Under the pieces are notes generated by a model, which did no database searches, was not told the DNA's origin, and saw nothing but the letters and a program-made list of their open reading frames with translations. A program made the translations under genes and the position numbers. From positions 62,001 through 126,000 of the forward strand of contig NZ_QHLX01000007.1 in NCBI RefSeq assembly GCF_004135675.1: a stretch of DNA of 64,000 nt. The letters are read 5' to 3'. Positions 1 to 8,028 of this stretch are shown here, piece by piece; position 1 is the stretch's first letter; each line of letters opens with the position of its first letter. Source of the stretch: Marinitoga lauensis (GTDB lineage Bacteria > Thermotogota > Thermotogae > Petrotogales > Petrotogaceae).

Positions 1-51
1 CTCGATCCGGATAAACCGAGAAATTTGGCGAAAAGTGTTACAGTGGAGTAA
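1..51 (+). CDS. C-terminal end of an unknown protein (partial)
   Basis: An open frame runs in from the window edge and stops at TAA 49-51, leaving only 17 codons, with the tail ...LAKSVTVE. The next gene's ribosome site GGAGGTG follows at once, so this looks like the upstream member of the same operon. Too little is left to name a family. The frame is inferred from position and spacing only. Confidence 0.4.
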   Translation, partial: LDPDKPRNLAKSVTVE

Positions 52-66
52 TGGAGGTGAAAATTA

Positions 67-435
67 GTGAATATAAAATCAGAAGAGGAGATTTTTGAAT
101 TAACAAAAGAAATAGTGAAAGTATTGGATGAAAAAGATGGTATTGATATTAAGATTTTAAATATGAAAGAATCTCCATTATTAGTAGATTATTTTATTAT
201 TGCTACGGGTAATTCTGAAACGCATTTAAATGCTTTAAGAGATACAGTCGTAGAAAAATTTAAAGAAAAAGGTCACGAATTATTATATTATGATAAAGAT
301 AAAGGTTATGAATGGTTAATAATTGATGGTGGAAGTATAGTTGTTCATCTATTTACTGAAAATGCAAGGGATTTTTATGATTTAGAAGGTTTATGGAGTG
401 AAGTAGAGAGAATTAATATTGAGGAATTAAAATAA
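67..435 (+). CDS. rsfS: Ribosomal silencing factor RsfS (Iojap/DUF143 family)
   Basis: A 122-residue protein matching the whole RsfS fold. It has the family's central stretch LVDYFIIATGNSETHLNAL and the later segment YEWLIIDGGSIVVHLF, followed by the typical R-x-FYDLEGLW ending. RsfS binds ribosomal protein L14 on the free 50S subunit and blocks joining with 30S when nutrients are low. The start is GTG at 67, preceded by GGAGGTG at 53-59. The gene lies 15 bases after the preceding stop, so it is probably co-transcribed with that gene. It sits directly upstream of rpsB, and its own target, L14, is encoded at the other end of this window. Confidence 0.93.
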   Translation: MNIKSEEEIFELTKEIVKVLDEKDGIDIKILNMKESPLLVDYFIIATGNSETHLNALRDTVVEKFKEKGHELLYYDKDKGYEWLIIDGGSIVVHLFTENARDFYDLEGLWSEVERINIEELK

Positions 436-436
436 A

Positions 437-503
437 ACCTCACACACCGTTATGCAGTTTCCTCGGTGCCTGCAATAGGTCGGAAACGTAGGGCGGTGGA
501 GGT
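437..503 (+). promoter_or_regulatory. Structured leader RNA in front of rpsB
   Basis: The rsfS-rpsB gap is much richer in G and C than its surroundings and folds on paper. Bases 437-441 (ACCTC) and 445-449 (CACCG) pair with 494-498 (CGGTG) and 499-503 (GAGGT), a 10-pair outer helix with a 3-base bulge. Inside, TGCAG 453-457 can pair with CTGCA 470-474, and TTTCC 458-462 with GGAAA 482-486, which would make a pseudoknot. CACCG 445-449 could also pair with CGGTG 464-468 instead, giving a possible switch. The position directly ahead of rpsB suggests autoregulation by S2, but that is inference; I recognise no known riboswitch class. Confidence 0.55.
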
Positions 504-529
504 AAAAACCAAAAACTGGAGGTGTTGGT

Positions 530-1336
530 ATGTCAGTTATCAGTATGAAACAACTTTTAGAAGCAGGTGTTCACTTTGGGCATAGAACAAGAAGATGGAA
601 CCCAAAGATGAAACCATATATTTTTACAGAAAGAAAAGGTATTTACATTATTGATTTACAAAAATCTTTAAAAGCGGTAGAAGAAGCATATGAATTTGTT
701 AGAGATCAGGCAGCAGAAGGTAAAGTGATCTTATTTGTTGGAACGAAAAAACAGGCACAGCAAATTATTGCTGATGAAGCAAAAAGAGCAGGAGCATATT
801 ATGTAAATAACAGATGGTTGGGTGGATTATTAACAAACTTCCCAACAATCAAAAAAAGAATTAAAAAGTTAGAAGAATTAGATGAATTTGTAAATTCAGA
901 AGAATTTGAAAAATTACCTAAAAAAGAACAAAGTAAAATTAAAAAGATGTACGAAAAATTAGACAAAAACCTTGGTGGTTTAAGAGGAATGAAAAAAATC
1001 CCGGATTTATTATTCTTAATTGATCCAAGAAAAGAACAAATAGCTGTTGCAGAAGCAAATATGTTAGGTCTTCCTGTAATTGCATTGGTAGATACAAATT
1101 GTGATCCAGATCCAATAGATATTGTAATCCCTGGAAATGATGATGCTATTAGAGCAATAAAATTAATTACTTCAAAAATTGCAGATGCATATATTGAAGG
1201 TAGAGAAGGAAGAATGGGAGAAGAACCAGTTTCATCAGAATCTGAAGAAGAAGTTATAGATGCTGTTGAAGAAGTAACAAAAGCAAAAGTAGAAGCAGAA
1301 GAAAAATATGGAGAAGTCGTTGAGGAAGAAGAGTAA
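530..1336 (+). CDS. rpsB: 30S ribosomal protein S2
   Basis: The 268-residue protein starts [18 protein letters not shown] and carries the S2 hallmarks [33 protein letters not shown] and the C-terminal [15 protein letters not shown]2 binds the platform side of the 30S subunit. After about residue 228 there is a strongly acidic, Glu-rich tail, a common lineage-specific addition. ATG 530 follows GGAGGTG with good spacing and lies behind the folded leader. A hairpin with a T run follows the stop, so much transcription may end before miaB. Confidence 0.97.
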   Translation: MSVISMKQLLEAGVHFGHRTRRWNPKMKPYIFTERKGIYIIDLQKSLKAVEEAYEFVRDQAAEGKVILFVGTKKQAQQIIADEAKRAGAYYVNNRWLGGLLTNFPTIKKRIKKLEELDEFVNSEEFEKLPKKEQSKIKKMYEKLDKNLGGLRGMKKIPDLLFLIDPRKEQIAVAEANMLGLPVIALVDTNCDPDPIDIVIPGNDDAIRAIKLITSKIADAYIEGREGRMGEEPVSSESEEEVIDAVEEVTKAKVEAEEKYGEVVEEEE

Positions 1337-1347
1337 TTGAGAATAAT

Positions 1348-1367
1348 AAGGGGGTATCCCCTTTTTT
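1348..1367 (+). terminator. Rho-independent terminator after rpsB
   Basis: AAGGGG at 1348-1353 pairs with CCCCTT at 1358-1363 around a GTAT loop, followed by a T run to 1367. It lies 10 bases after the rpsB stop and 26 bases before the miaB start, so it may act as a partial terminator within the operon. Confidence 0.75.
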
Positions 1368-1393
1368 ATTTATGAATTTTGGAGGTGAAAAAA

Positions 1394-2743
1394 GTGAAAT
1401 TTTATATTAAAACATTTGGCTGTCAGATGAATGTAAATGAATCTGAAATTATGACAGGAGTATTGGAAAAAGAGGGCTTCGAATGGACAGAAAATCCACA
1501 AGAAGCAGATTTTATTATTTTAAACAGTTGTGCAGTAAGAGAAAAAGCAGAGCATAAGCTGTATGGAGCAATTGGTCATTATGAAAAATTAAAGAAAAAA
1601 CGAGAAGATTTAGTTATAGCTGTAGGTGGATGTGTGGCAGAAAAAGAAAAGAAAAATATATTAAACAGATTTCATGGAGTAAATTTTGTTTTTGGTACAA
1701 GAAATTATATGGATATAAAGAATTTATATGATAAGGCTAAAAAAGATAAAAGATTTGCGGATTTTTCGGATAATTTTGATAAAATAACAGCAGAATTGCC
1801 AAAACATCCATATAGCAAACATCACGGATGGATAAATATTATTTATGGGTGTAATAAATACTGTACATATTGTATAGTACCATATACAAGACATTTTGAA
1901 AAGAGTAGACCCATAGAAGATATTCTCAAAGAAGTAAAATATTATAACGATAATAATTATAGAGAAATAACCTTTTTAGGTCAAAATGTTGACTCGTATG
2001 GAAAAGATTTTGGAGATAAAAAACCTAAATTAGATATATTAATACGTGAAGCATCGAAATTTAAATCTATAAAAAGAATATGGTTTTTAACTTCTTATCC
2101 AACTGATATAACCGATAAATTAATTGAAGAAGTTGCAAATAATTCTAAAGCAGCAAAAAATTTTCATTTACCTGTTCAGGCGGGAAGCAATAATATTTTA
2201 AAGAAAATGAATAGAAGATATACAAGAGAGTTTTATATCGATTTAATTGAAAAAATAAAAAATACAGTTCCTAAAGTTACTATATCTGGAGATATTATTG
2301 TAGGATTTCCAGGAGAGACAGATGAAGATTTTATGGACACTGTAGACCTGGTAAAAAAAATTAGATATGAAAGATTAAATATTGCAGAATATTCTCCAAG
2401 GGAAGGAACAATTTCAGCCAAATATTATGAAGATGATATACCAAAAAGAATAAAAAACAAAAGATTTCAATATCTTATGAATATTCAAAAACAAATTAAT
2501 CATGAAGAAAATGAAAAATATTTAGATAAAATAGTTACCGTAATTCAAGAAAATAAAACTAAATCAGGAGCATATCTTGGAAGGACTATAAACAATAAAG
2601 TGGTAATCTTTGAAAGTGATGAATCTTTGATAGGTAAATTTGTAAAAATAAAAATAAATAAAATTTCAGCTGGTCCATTATATGGTGAAATTGTATCTAA
2701 AGAGAACGACAGAGTTTTTAATAAAACGGAATCTTATATTTAA
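1394..2743 (+). CDS. miaB: tRNA-2-methylthio-N6-isopentenyladenosine synthase MiaB
   Basis: A radical SAM methylthiotransferase that adds the 2-methylthio group to position 37 of tRNAs reading U-initial codons. The UPF0004 N-domain begins FYIKTFGCQMNVNESE and has its three cluster cysteines in FGCQMN, NSCAVR and VGGCVAEK. The radical SAM motif YGCNKYCTYC lies near residues 152-160, and a TRAM-like domain ends the protein. The start is placed at GTG 1394 because GGAGGTG sits 6 bases upstream at 1381-1387; an upstream in-frame TTG at 1379 has no such site. The paralogue MtaB is possible but the FGCQMN-type N-terminus favours MiaB. Confidence 0.93.
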   Translation: MKFYIKTFGCQMNVNESEIMTGVLEKEGFEWTENPQEADFIILNSCAVREKAEHKLYGAIGHYEKLKKKREDLVIAVGGCVAEKEKKNILNRFHGVNFVFGTRNYMDIKNLYDKAKKDKRFADFSDNFDKITAELPKHPYSKHHGWINIIYGCNKYCTYCIVPYTRHFEKSRPIEDILKEVKYYNDNNYREITFLGQNVDSYGKDFGDKKPKLDILIREASKFKSIKRIWFLTSYPTDITDKLIEEVANNSKAAKNFHLPVQAGSNNILKKMNRRYTREFYIDLIEKIKNTVPKVTISGDIIVGFPGETDEDFMDTVDLVKKIRYERLNIAEYSPREGTISAKYYEDDIPKRIKNKRFQYLMNIQKQINHEENEKYLDKIVTVIQENKTKSGAYLGRTINNKVVIFESDESLIGKFVKIKINKISAGPLYGEIVSKENDRVFNKTESYI

Positions 2744-2747
2744 AAAA

Positions 2748-2784
2748 ACAACCTGGTATCCGTATTTGATACCAGGTTGTTTTA
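2748..2784. terminator. Bidirectional terminator between miaB and the HD-GYP gene
   Basis: A perfect 13-base inverted repeat (2748-2760 with 2768-2780) around a 7-base loop, flanked by an A run on the left and T run on the right. It separates two convergent genes and can stop transcripts from both strands. Confidence 0.92.
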
Positions 2785-2785
2785 A

Positions 2786-3676
2786 TTATACAAATTTTTC
2801 CTTGGATAGATAATCTTTAATAAAATTAATGAATTCTTTTCCCAGAATAGGGTCAAATTTTTTACCAAGATTAAATTCTACATACTCTATTGATTCTTCA
2901 GGAGTTAATATGCCAAAATGTTCAGATGTAGCAGTATGTGTAGCCCAGTCAAACCAATCTATAATACCTATAAATCTGGCCATATATGGTATTTCATCTC
3001 CTTTTAAATGATCAGGGTATCCCGTTCCATCCCAGTATTCATGATGTGATCTAACTACATCCATAGCATACCATAATTCTTTTCTATTTGCTAAAAAAAT
3101 TGATCCAGCAACTGTATGCTCTAAATCCCATTCTTCCAGATCATAAACGCGTGTTTTTGAAAAAAGCATTAGTTGTTCTATTCCTATTCTTCCTACATCA
3201 TGTAACATAGCTAAATCATAAATAAGCTTTATTTTATCTTCGGACCATTTTAAATATTCAGCAAATTTTTTAGAATAAAATGCAACTCTTTGTGTATGAC
3301 TCATACTGTTTCTTTTATCTTCTACTTCAAATAAAACTATTAAGTTTTTTATAAATTCAGCTACTTCTTTTCTTTTATCTTCCAATAAATATAAAAGCTC
3401 AAAAGGTTTTTCGCCAAAAATTTTGGATAATAATTTTAATAAAATAATTTGAAAATTCTCGCTGGAAAATTCGCATACAAAAAGATTATGATTATTTTCA
3501 ATTAAATTTAGTTGTTCATTTTTTAATAAAATATAAGTTTTACTTGTTTCTTCGTGTTTATTTGAAATCACTATTTCAGCGGTATTTATATTGGGCACAT
3601 ATTCAAATAAAAAAATGTTTAGTAATTCCTTAGATAAATTGGTAGAATCATAAATTTTAATTTTATTAAATGACAT
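2786..3676 (-). CDS. HD-GYP domain protein with unknown N-terminal domain
   Basis: Residues from about 125 on form an HD-GYP metal-dependent phosphodiesterase domain: the HD pair at 159-160 in LAMLHDVGRIG, a conserved histidine near 187, HHEYWDGTGYP at 211-221 and RFIGIIDWFD near 234-243. The family hydrolyses cyclic di-GMP. The usual GKI is GRI here, and the normally conserved D-x-(Y/F)-DALT stretch reads DWFDWATH, so activity is not certain. The first 120 residues match no domain I recognise and have no membrane segment; they may be a sensor. ATG 3674-3676 has a GGAGGG site. The gene stands alone, convergent with miaB. Confidence 0.85.
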   Translation of the reverse strand: MSFNKIKIYDSTNLSKELLNIFLFEYVPNINTAEIVISNKHEETSKTYILLKNEQLNLIENNHNLFVCEFSSENFQIILLKLLSKIFGEKPFELLYLLEDKRKEVAEFIKNLIVLFEVEDKRNSMSHTQRVAFYSKKFAEYLKWSEDKIKLIYDLAMLHDVGRIGIEQLMLFSKTRVYDLEEWDLEHTVAGSIFLANRKELWYAMDVVRSHHEYWDGTGYPDHLKGDEIPYMARFIGIIDWFDWATHTATSEHFGILTPEESIEYVEFNLGKKFDPILGKEFINFIKDYLSKEKFV

Positions 3677-3726
3677 AAAAAAATCCCTCCTTTCTCAAAA
3701 TTATACCATAAAAATTTAAAAAAGTC

Positions 3727-3755
3727 TTGACATTTTTAAATTAAAAATATATAAT
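3727..3755 (+). promoter_or_regulatory. Consensus sigma-A type promoter for tRNA-Thr
   Basis: TTGACA at 3727-3732 and TATAAT at 3750-3755 with a 17-base spacer, both perfect consensus. The tRNA begins 17 bases after the -10 box, as expected for a short 5' leader. Confidence 0.9.
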
Positions 3756-3772
3756 ATCTTGTGTTGCATTAT

Positions 3773-3847
3773 GCCGGTGTAGCTCAACGGTAGAGCGGCT
3801 CATTCGTAATGAGTAGGTTGGGGGTTCGATTCCCTTCACCGGCTCCA
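3773..3847 (+). tRNA. tRNA-Thr (anticodon CGT)
   Basis: A complete cloverleaf: acceptor arms GCCGGTG and CACCGGC, D stem GCTC/GAGC, anticodon stem GCTCA/TGAGT with loop TTCGTAA giving anticodon CGT (reads ACG, Thr), and a T arm with TTCGATT. The 3' CCA is encoded. It has its own promoter upstream and terminator downstream, so it is a single-gene unit. Confidence 0.96.
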
Positions 3848-3902
3848 GAACTTTTGCTTCACAAAAATTTTAAGATATTTTTGGTAAAAATATTAAACTA
3901 AA

Positions 3903-3927
3903 ATTCTCCTTTCAGGAGAATTTTTTT
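3903..3927 (+). terminator. Terminator after tRNA-Thr
   Basis: ATTCTCCT 3903-3910 pairs with AGGAGAAT 3914-3921 around a TTC loop, followed by seven T. It ends the single tRNA transcript 55 bases after the CCA. A TATAAT at 3966-3971 just downstream is the likely -10 box for tilS, though I see no good -35 box. Confidence 0.88.
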
Positions 3928-3994
3928 ATTTGTTGATGTTTTTAAAATAAATAAAGAAAATATGTTATAATTATTTAAGATAGGAGATGTAAAG

Positions 3995-4945
3995 ATGAAA
4001 TTAGAATATGAGGTGTTAAGATTTATAAGAAAATATAATATGTATGAAGAAGGGGATAGGGTATTATTAGGAGTTTCTGGTGGAAGAGACTCCATGGTAA
4101 TGATGGATATATTATTTAAACTTAAAGATAATCTAAGCATTTCTCTGGGGGTAGCACATTTTAATCATTCCTTAAGAGATACAGCGGATGAAGAAGAAAA
4201 ATTTGTAGAAAAAGAATGTAGAAAGAGGAGTATCCCATTTTATTCAAAAAAAATGGATGTAAAAACTTATGCTATAACAAACAAGTTAGGAATTGAAGAA
4301 GCAGCAAGAAAATTAAGATATGAATTTTTTAATGAAATTTTAGAAGCAAAAAAATATAATAAAATAGCTATTGCACATTATTCAAGAGACTTATCGGAAA
4401 CTGTAATATATAGATTAACTAAGGGAACGGGTATTTTTGGAATTGCTGGTATACTACCAATATACAAAAATGTTACAAGACCGATATTAAGTTTAAATTT
4501 TGAAAATCTGGAAAAATATGTTACAATTAACAATGTTAAATATGTTATCGATGAATCGAATTATGATACAAAATATGCAAGGAATAAAATAAGGCATGAA
4601 ATATTACCTAAGCTATGTGAAATAAACGAAAAATATGAAGATGCTATTTTCAGATTTGCAGAGATAAGCTGGGAGTATAGAGCTTTTCTTAATAGTATAT
4701 ATGAAGAGCGTGTTTGGGTTGAGGATAATGTGTATAAATTTATGTTAAAAAGCGATTATTTAGATAAAGAAATATTAAGAATGATTTTTTTAAATTTAAA
4801 TGAATTGCCACCATCAAAAAAAGAAGTTGAAAAAATATTATGTATGAAGTCAAAAGGTAAAAGGAAAATTAATAATATATTGTTAAAAAAAGAAAAAAAT
4901 ATGCTTTATATATCAAAGGAGGTAAATTCTCTTGGCGGAAAATAA
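3995..4945 (+). CDS. tilS: tRNA(Ile)-lysidine synthase TilS
   Basis: An N-type ATP pyrophosphatase that converts C34 of the CAU-anticodon tRNA-Ile to lysidine, switching it from Met to Ile. The PP-loop SGGRDS is at residues 28-33. It is followed by HFNHSLRDTADEEEKFV, by GIEEAARKLRYEF and by the family's RNKIRHEILPKL near residue 205. At 316 residues it resembles the short TilS forms with a reduced C-terminal domain. The ATG follows a GGAGA site. The 3' end overlaps the ftsH start by 14 bases, which implies translational coupling. Confidence 0.92.
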   Translation: MKLEYEVLRFIRKYNMYEEGDRVLLGVSGGRDSMVMMDILFKLKDNLSISLGVAHFNHSLRDTADEEEKFVEKECRKRSIPFYSKKMDVKTYAITNKLGIEEAARKLRYEFFNEILEAKKYNKIAIAHYSRDLSETVIYRLTKGTGIFGIAGILPIYKNVTRPILSLNFENLEKYVTINNVKYVIDESNYDTKYARNKIRHEILPKLCEINEKYEDAIFRFAEISWEYRAFLNSIYEERVWVEDNVYKFMLKSDYLDKEILRMIFLNLNELPPSKKEVEKILCMKSKGKRKINNILLKKEKNMLYISKEVNSLGGK

Positions 4946-6821
4946 AGGACCAAATAGCAATAATAGAAAAAGATTACTTGGAATTGTTGCTGTTTACTTT
5001 GTTATAGGACTTATAATATTTTTTATTATAAGAGGAATGACAGTAGACACATCGAGTTTAACCATTAGTTATACAGAATTTGTTGATTTAGTTAATCGTG
5101 GAAAGATTTCAAAAGTTTTAGTGAAGGACACCGGTAGTATTAATGTGAAAACTATAGATGGACAAACATACGAATTATTTGCGCCTGTAATATTAAGAGA
5201 TGCTAATTTTGTTGATAAATTAATAGAAAAAAACATAGAGGTAGATTTTAAGCAAGATGTTACATCGGGTTGGTTATATGGTATTTTAAGTTATGTTATT
5301 CCATTTATTATTTTGATATTCTTATGGATGATGATGTTAAGACCATTAACAGGTCGGGGACCGCAGGGAATGAATTTCACAAAAAGTCCTGCAAGGAAAT
5401 ATGATCCTGAAAAGGAAAAAATAACCTTTAATGACGTTGCAGGGGTTGATGAAGCTAAAGAAGAATTAATAGATATAGTGAAATTCTTAAAAAATCCACA
5501 GGCATTTAATAAAATGGGAGCTAGAATGCCAAAAGGTATTTTGTTAGTGGGACCTCCTGGTACAGGTAAAACTTTAATTGCCAGAGCAGTTGCTGGAGAA
5601 GCAAAAGTGCCGTTCTTTTATATTAGTGGATCTGATTTTGTTGAATTGTTTGTTGGTGTGGGAGCTGCAAGAGTTAGAGATTTATTTGCACAGGCCAAGG
5701 CTAATGCCCCTGCCATAATATTTATTGATGAAATTGATGCAGTTGGAAGACAAAGAGGGGCTGGATTAGGTGGAGGACATGATGAAAGAGAGCAAACATT
5801 AAACCAATTACTTGTTGAAATGGATGGGTTTGATCCAAGGGTTGGTATTATTGTAATGGCTGCAACTAATAGGCCGGATATACTTGATAAAGCTTTATTA
5901 AGACCTGGTAGATTTGATAAGAAGGTTATACTTGATATGCCAGATGTTAAAGGTAGAGAACAAATATTGAAAATACATATGAGAGGTAAACCAATATCAC
6001 CAAATGTAGATGTTGAAGTATTAGCTCGAAGAACACCGGGTTTTTCAGGTGCAGATCTCGAAAACTTAATAAATGAAGCTGCATTGCTCTCTGCAAGAAA
6101 AGATAAAAAAATTATTGAAATGAATGAATTAGAAGAAGCAATAGATAGGGTTATAGCGGGGCCAGCGAGAAAAAGTAGAGTAATTTCAGAAAAAACAAGA
6201 AAGATTATTGCTTATCATGAATTGGGACATGCGATTGTTGGTTCATTATTGCCTAATGCAGATCCTGTTCATAAGGTTACCATTGTCCCAAGAGGGCATC
6301 AAGCGTTAGGATTTACATTACAATTGCCTTTAGAAGATAAATATTTGATGACTAAAGAAGAAATATTGGATAGAATAACAGGAATTTTGGGTGGTAGAGC
6401 AGCAGAAGAACTTGTATTTAATCAGATAACCAGTGGGGCTGCAAATGATTTACAAAAAGCCACTGAATATGCAAGGATTATGATATTGAAGTTTGGTATG
6501 AGTGAAAGATTGGGTCCAATAGCCTGGGGAGCTGAAGAAGAAGAAGTATTTCTTGGAAAAGAATTAGCAAAAATGAAAAATTATAGTGAAGAGACTGCTA
6601 ATGAAATAGATAATGAAATAAAGAGAATTATAATTGAGTCATATGAAAAAGCAAAGAGTATTTTAGAGGAAAATATAGATAAATTACATGAAATAGCCGA
6701 TGTTTTACTTGAGAAAGAAACATTAAGCGGAGATGAACTAAACGAATTATTGGGCGTGAAAAAAGTTGAATCCTCAAATGAGGAGGTGGAAGATGATGGA
6801 GGTGATTTGGAAAGAAATTGA
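4932..6821 (+). CDS. ftsH: ATP-dependent zinc metalloprotease FtsH
   Basis: A membrane-anchored AAA+ protease of 629 residues that degrades misassembled membrane proteins and some soluble regulators. Membrane helices lie at about residues 15-35 and 110-135 with a small outer domain between them. Walker A is GPPGTGKT near 205, Walker B IIFIDEID, and the second region of homology contains [19 protein letters not shown]. The zinc site is HELGH near residue 429 (HEAGH in most homologues), with the third ligand in the [12 protein letters not shown] segment. The start is a TTG with AAGGAGGT seven bases upstream, inside the end of tilS. The acidic tail after residue 600 is typical. Confidence 0.96.
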   Translation: MAENKGPNSNNRKRLLGIVAVYFVIGLIIFFIIRGMTVDTSSLTISYTEFVDLVNRGKISKVLVKDTGSINVKTIDGQTYELFAPVILRDANFVDKLIEKNIEVDFKQDVTSGWLYGILSYVIPFIILIFLWMMMLRPLTGRGPQGMNFTKSPARKYDPEKEKITFNDVAGVDEAKEELIDIVKFLKNPQAFNKMGARMPKGILLVGPPGTGKTLIARAVAGEAKVPFFYISGSDFVELFVGVGAARVRDLFAQAKANAPAIIFIDEIDAVGRQRGAGLGGGHDEREQTLNQLLVEMDGFDPRVGIIVMAATNRPDILDKALLRPGRFDKKVILDMPDVKGREQILKIHMRGKPISPNVDVEVLARRTPGFSGADLENLINEAALLSARKDKKIIEMNELEEAIDRVIAGPARKSRVISEKTRKIIAYHELGHAIVGSLLPNADPVHKVTIVPRGHQALGFTLQLPLEDKYLMTKEEILDRITGILGGRAAEELVFNQITSGAANDLQKATEYARIMILKFGMSERLGPIAWGAEEEEVFLGKELAKMKNYSEETANEIDNEIKRIIIESYEKAKSILEENIDKLHEIADVLLEKETLSGDELNELLGVKKVESSNEEVEDDGGDLERN

Positions 6822-7218
6822 GGACCTGGTGGGGAAGGAATATAACTTTTCATTTAATGTTAATGATGAAAGTTTTTTATGGTCAGAGAAAGAAGAATAT
6901 AAAGATTTTCATCTGCTATCTACAACAGCTTTATTAGAAGAAATATTCAGGGCTTCAACAGAACTATTAGAACCGTTGATTCCAGAGCATGTTGCAGTAG
7001 TTTCTTCTGCAAAGATTAACCATATTGCACCTACACCATATGGATTTAAAGTATTTATAAAATTAAAAATTGTTTATGTAAAAGAAAATAGAATCAAATT
7101 TTTAGCTGAAGTTTATGATGAAATGGAAAAGATTGCTGAGGCTGAATTTAAAAGAGTTATAGTGAATAAAAAAGCTTTAAAAAGAAAAACTAATGAAAAA
7201 TCATCAAAATTAATTTAA
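6793..7218 (+). CDS. Hotdog-fold thioesterase family protein
   Basis: A roughly 141-residue protein shaped like the hotdog acyl-CoA thioesterases of the FlK/PaaI type. A helical turn LLSTTALLEEIFRASTELLEPLIP is followed by VVSSAKINHIAPTPYG and strands ending in AEAEFKRVIVN. The substrate cannot be told from sequence. The start at ATG 6793 (or the adjacent ATG 6796) is chosen for the GGAGGT at 6782-6787, and it overlaps the ftsH end by 29 bases. Homologues often have a role in fluoroacyl or housekeeping acyl-CoA hydrolysis; that is only family knowledge. Confidence 0.75.
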   Translation: MMEVIWKEIEDLVGKEYNFSFNVNDESFLWSEKEEYKDFHLLSTTALLEEIFRASTELLEPLIPEHVAVVSSAKINHIAPTPYGFKVFIKLKIVYVKENRIKFLAEVYDEMEKIAEAEFKRVIVNKKALKRKTNEKSSKLI

Positions 7219-7246
7219 ATTGTATATTTTGAAGGGAGGAACAAAA

Positions 7247-7978
7247 ATGGGTAAAAAAGTTATTATGATTATTGAAGATGATCCAGCTATCTCTGAAATG
7301 CTGAATTTCAATCTTACAAAAGAAGGTTATGATGTAGTTTTAGCTTCAGATGCAGATGAAGCAGTTAAAATGATTGAGGAAAAAGAGGTAGATTTCTTCA
7401 TCGTAGATATTATGTTACCAGGTTCTATGGACGGTTTTGATTTTATTAGAACAGTAAAAAGCAATGAAAAGTTTAAAAACGCTCCAGTTTTAATTCTTAG
7501 TGCTAAAGATGATCCAGCAGATAAGGTTGCAGGTTTGGAATTGGGTAGTGATGATTATGTAACAAAGCCATTTAATGTAAGAGAATTAATTGCCAGAATA
7601 AAATCAATATTCAGAAGACAACAACAAGCAATGCAAATAAAAGAAGAAGGACCAAAAAAGATTATTGCTAAGGATTTAGAGATTGATACAGAAAGATATG
7701 AAGTTTTAATCAGAGGAAATCCTGTAGAATTAACACCATTAGAATTTGAATTATTAACATTCTTAGCTAAAAATGAAGGAAAAGTATTTAGTAGAGATGT
7801 TTTATTAGATAAATTATGGGGTTATGATTACTTTGGAGATACCAGAACAGTTGATGTTCATATAAGAAGATTAAGAACAAAAATAGAAGAAGACCCATCG
7901 AATCCAAAATATATTATTACAGTAAGAGGAAAAGGATATAAATTTAGAGATCCTGGAAAAGAAAAATTGGACTACTAA
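7247..7978 (+). CDS. OmpR/PhoB-family response regulator (DrrA-like)
   Basis: A 243-residue regulator. The receiver domain has the acidic pair in IIEDDPA near residues 10-12, the phospho-acceptor Asp54 in FIVDIMLPG, Lys in YVTKPFN, and a C-terminal winged-helix DNA-binding domain from about 135 to 235 (ELTPLEFELL, RTVDVHIRRLRTKIEEDP, IITVRGKGYKF). It resembles Thermotoga DrrA. ATG 7247 is preferred over an upstream in-frame TTG at 7220 because GGGAGGA precedes it. The cognate kinase follows at 8029 with a strong hairpin between the two. Confidence 0.94.
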   Translation: MGKKVIMIIEDDPAISEMLNFNLTKEGYDVVLASDADEAVKMIEEKEVDFFIVDIMLPGSMDGFDFIRTVKSNEKFKNAPVLILSAKDDPADKVAGLELGSDDYVTKPFNVRELIARIKSIFRRQQQAMQIKEEGPKKIIAKDLEIDTERYEVLIRGNPVELTPLEFELLTFLAKNEGKVFSRDVLLDKLWGYDYFGDTRTVDVHIRRLRTKIEEDPSNPKYIITVRGKGYKFRDPGKEKLDY

Positions 7979-7983
7979 AAACA

Positions 7984-8014
7984 AAAAGCGACAGATGAGT
8001 CTGTCGCTTTTTTG
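7984..8014 (+). terminator. Terminator or attenuator between response regulator and kinase
   Basis: A perfect 12-pair stem (7984-7995 with 8000-8011), loop TGAG, ending in a run of T. It lies 6 bases after the regulator stop and about 15 bases before the kinase start. It probably lets only part of the transcription into the kinase gene. Confidence 0.9.
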
Positions 8015-8028
8015 AAATAGGTGATAAA

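Noticed and set aside
437-503. A tRNA, SRP RNA or known riboswitch in the rpsB leader
   Set aside because: No tRNA cloverleaf, no SRP GGAAG tetraloop helix, and none of the conserved cores I know (TPP, FMN, B12, SAM, glycine, c-di-GMP) are present.
3773-3847. tRNA-Thr region as a possible integration site
   Set aside because: No repeat of the tRNA 3' end was found nearby and no integrase is present.
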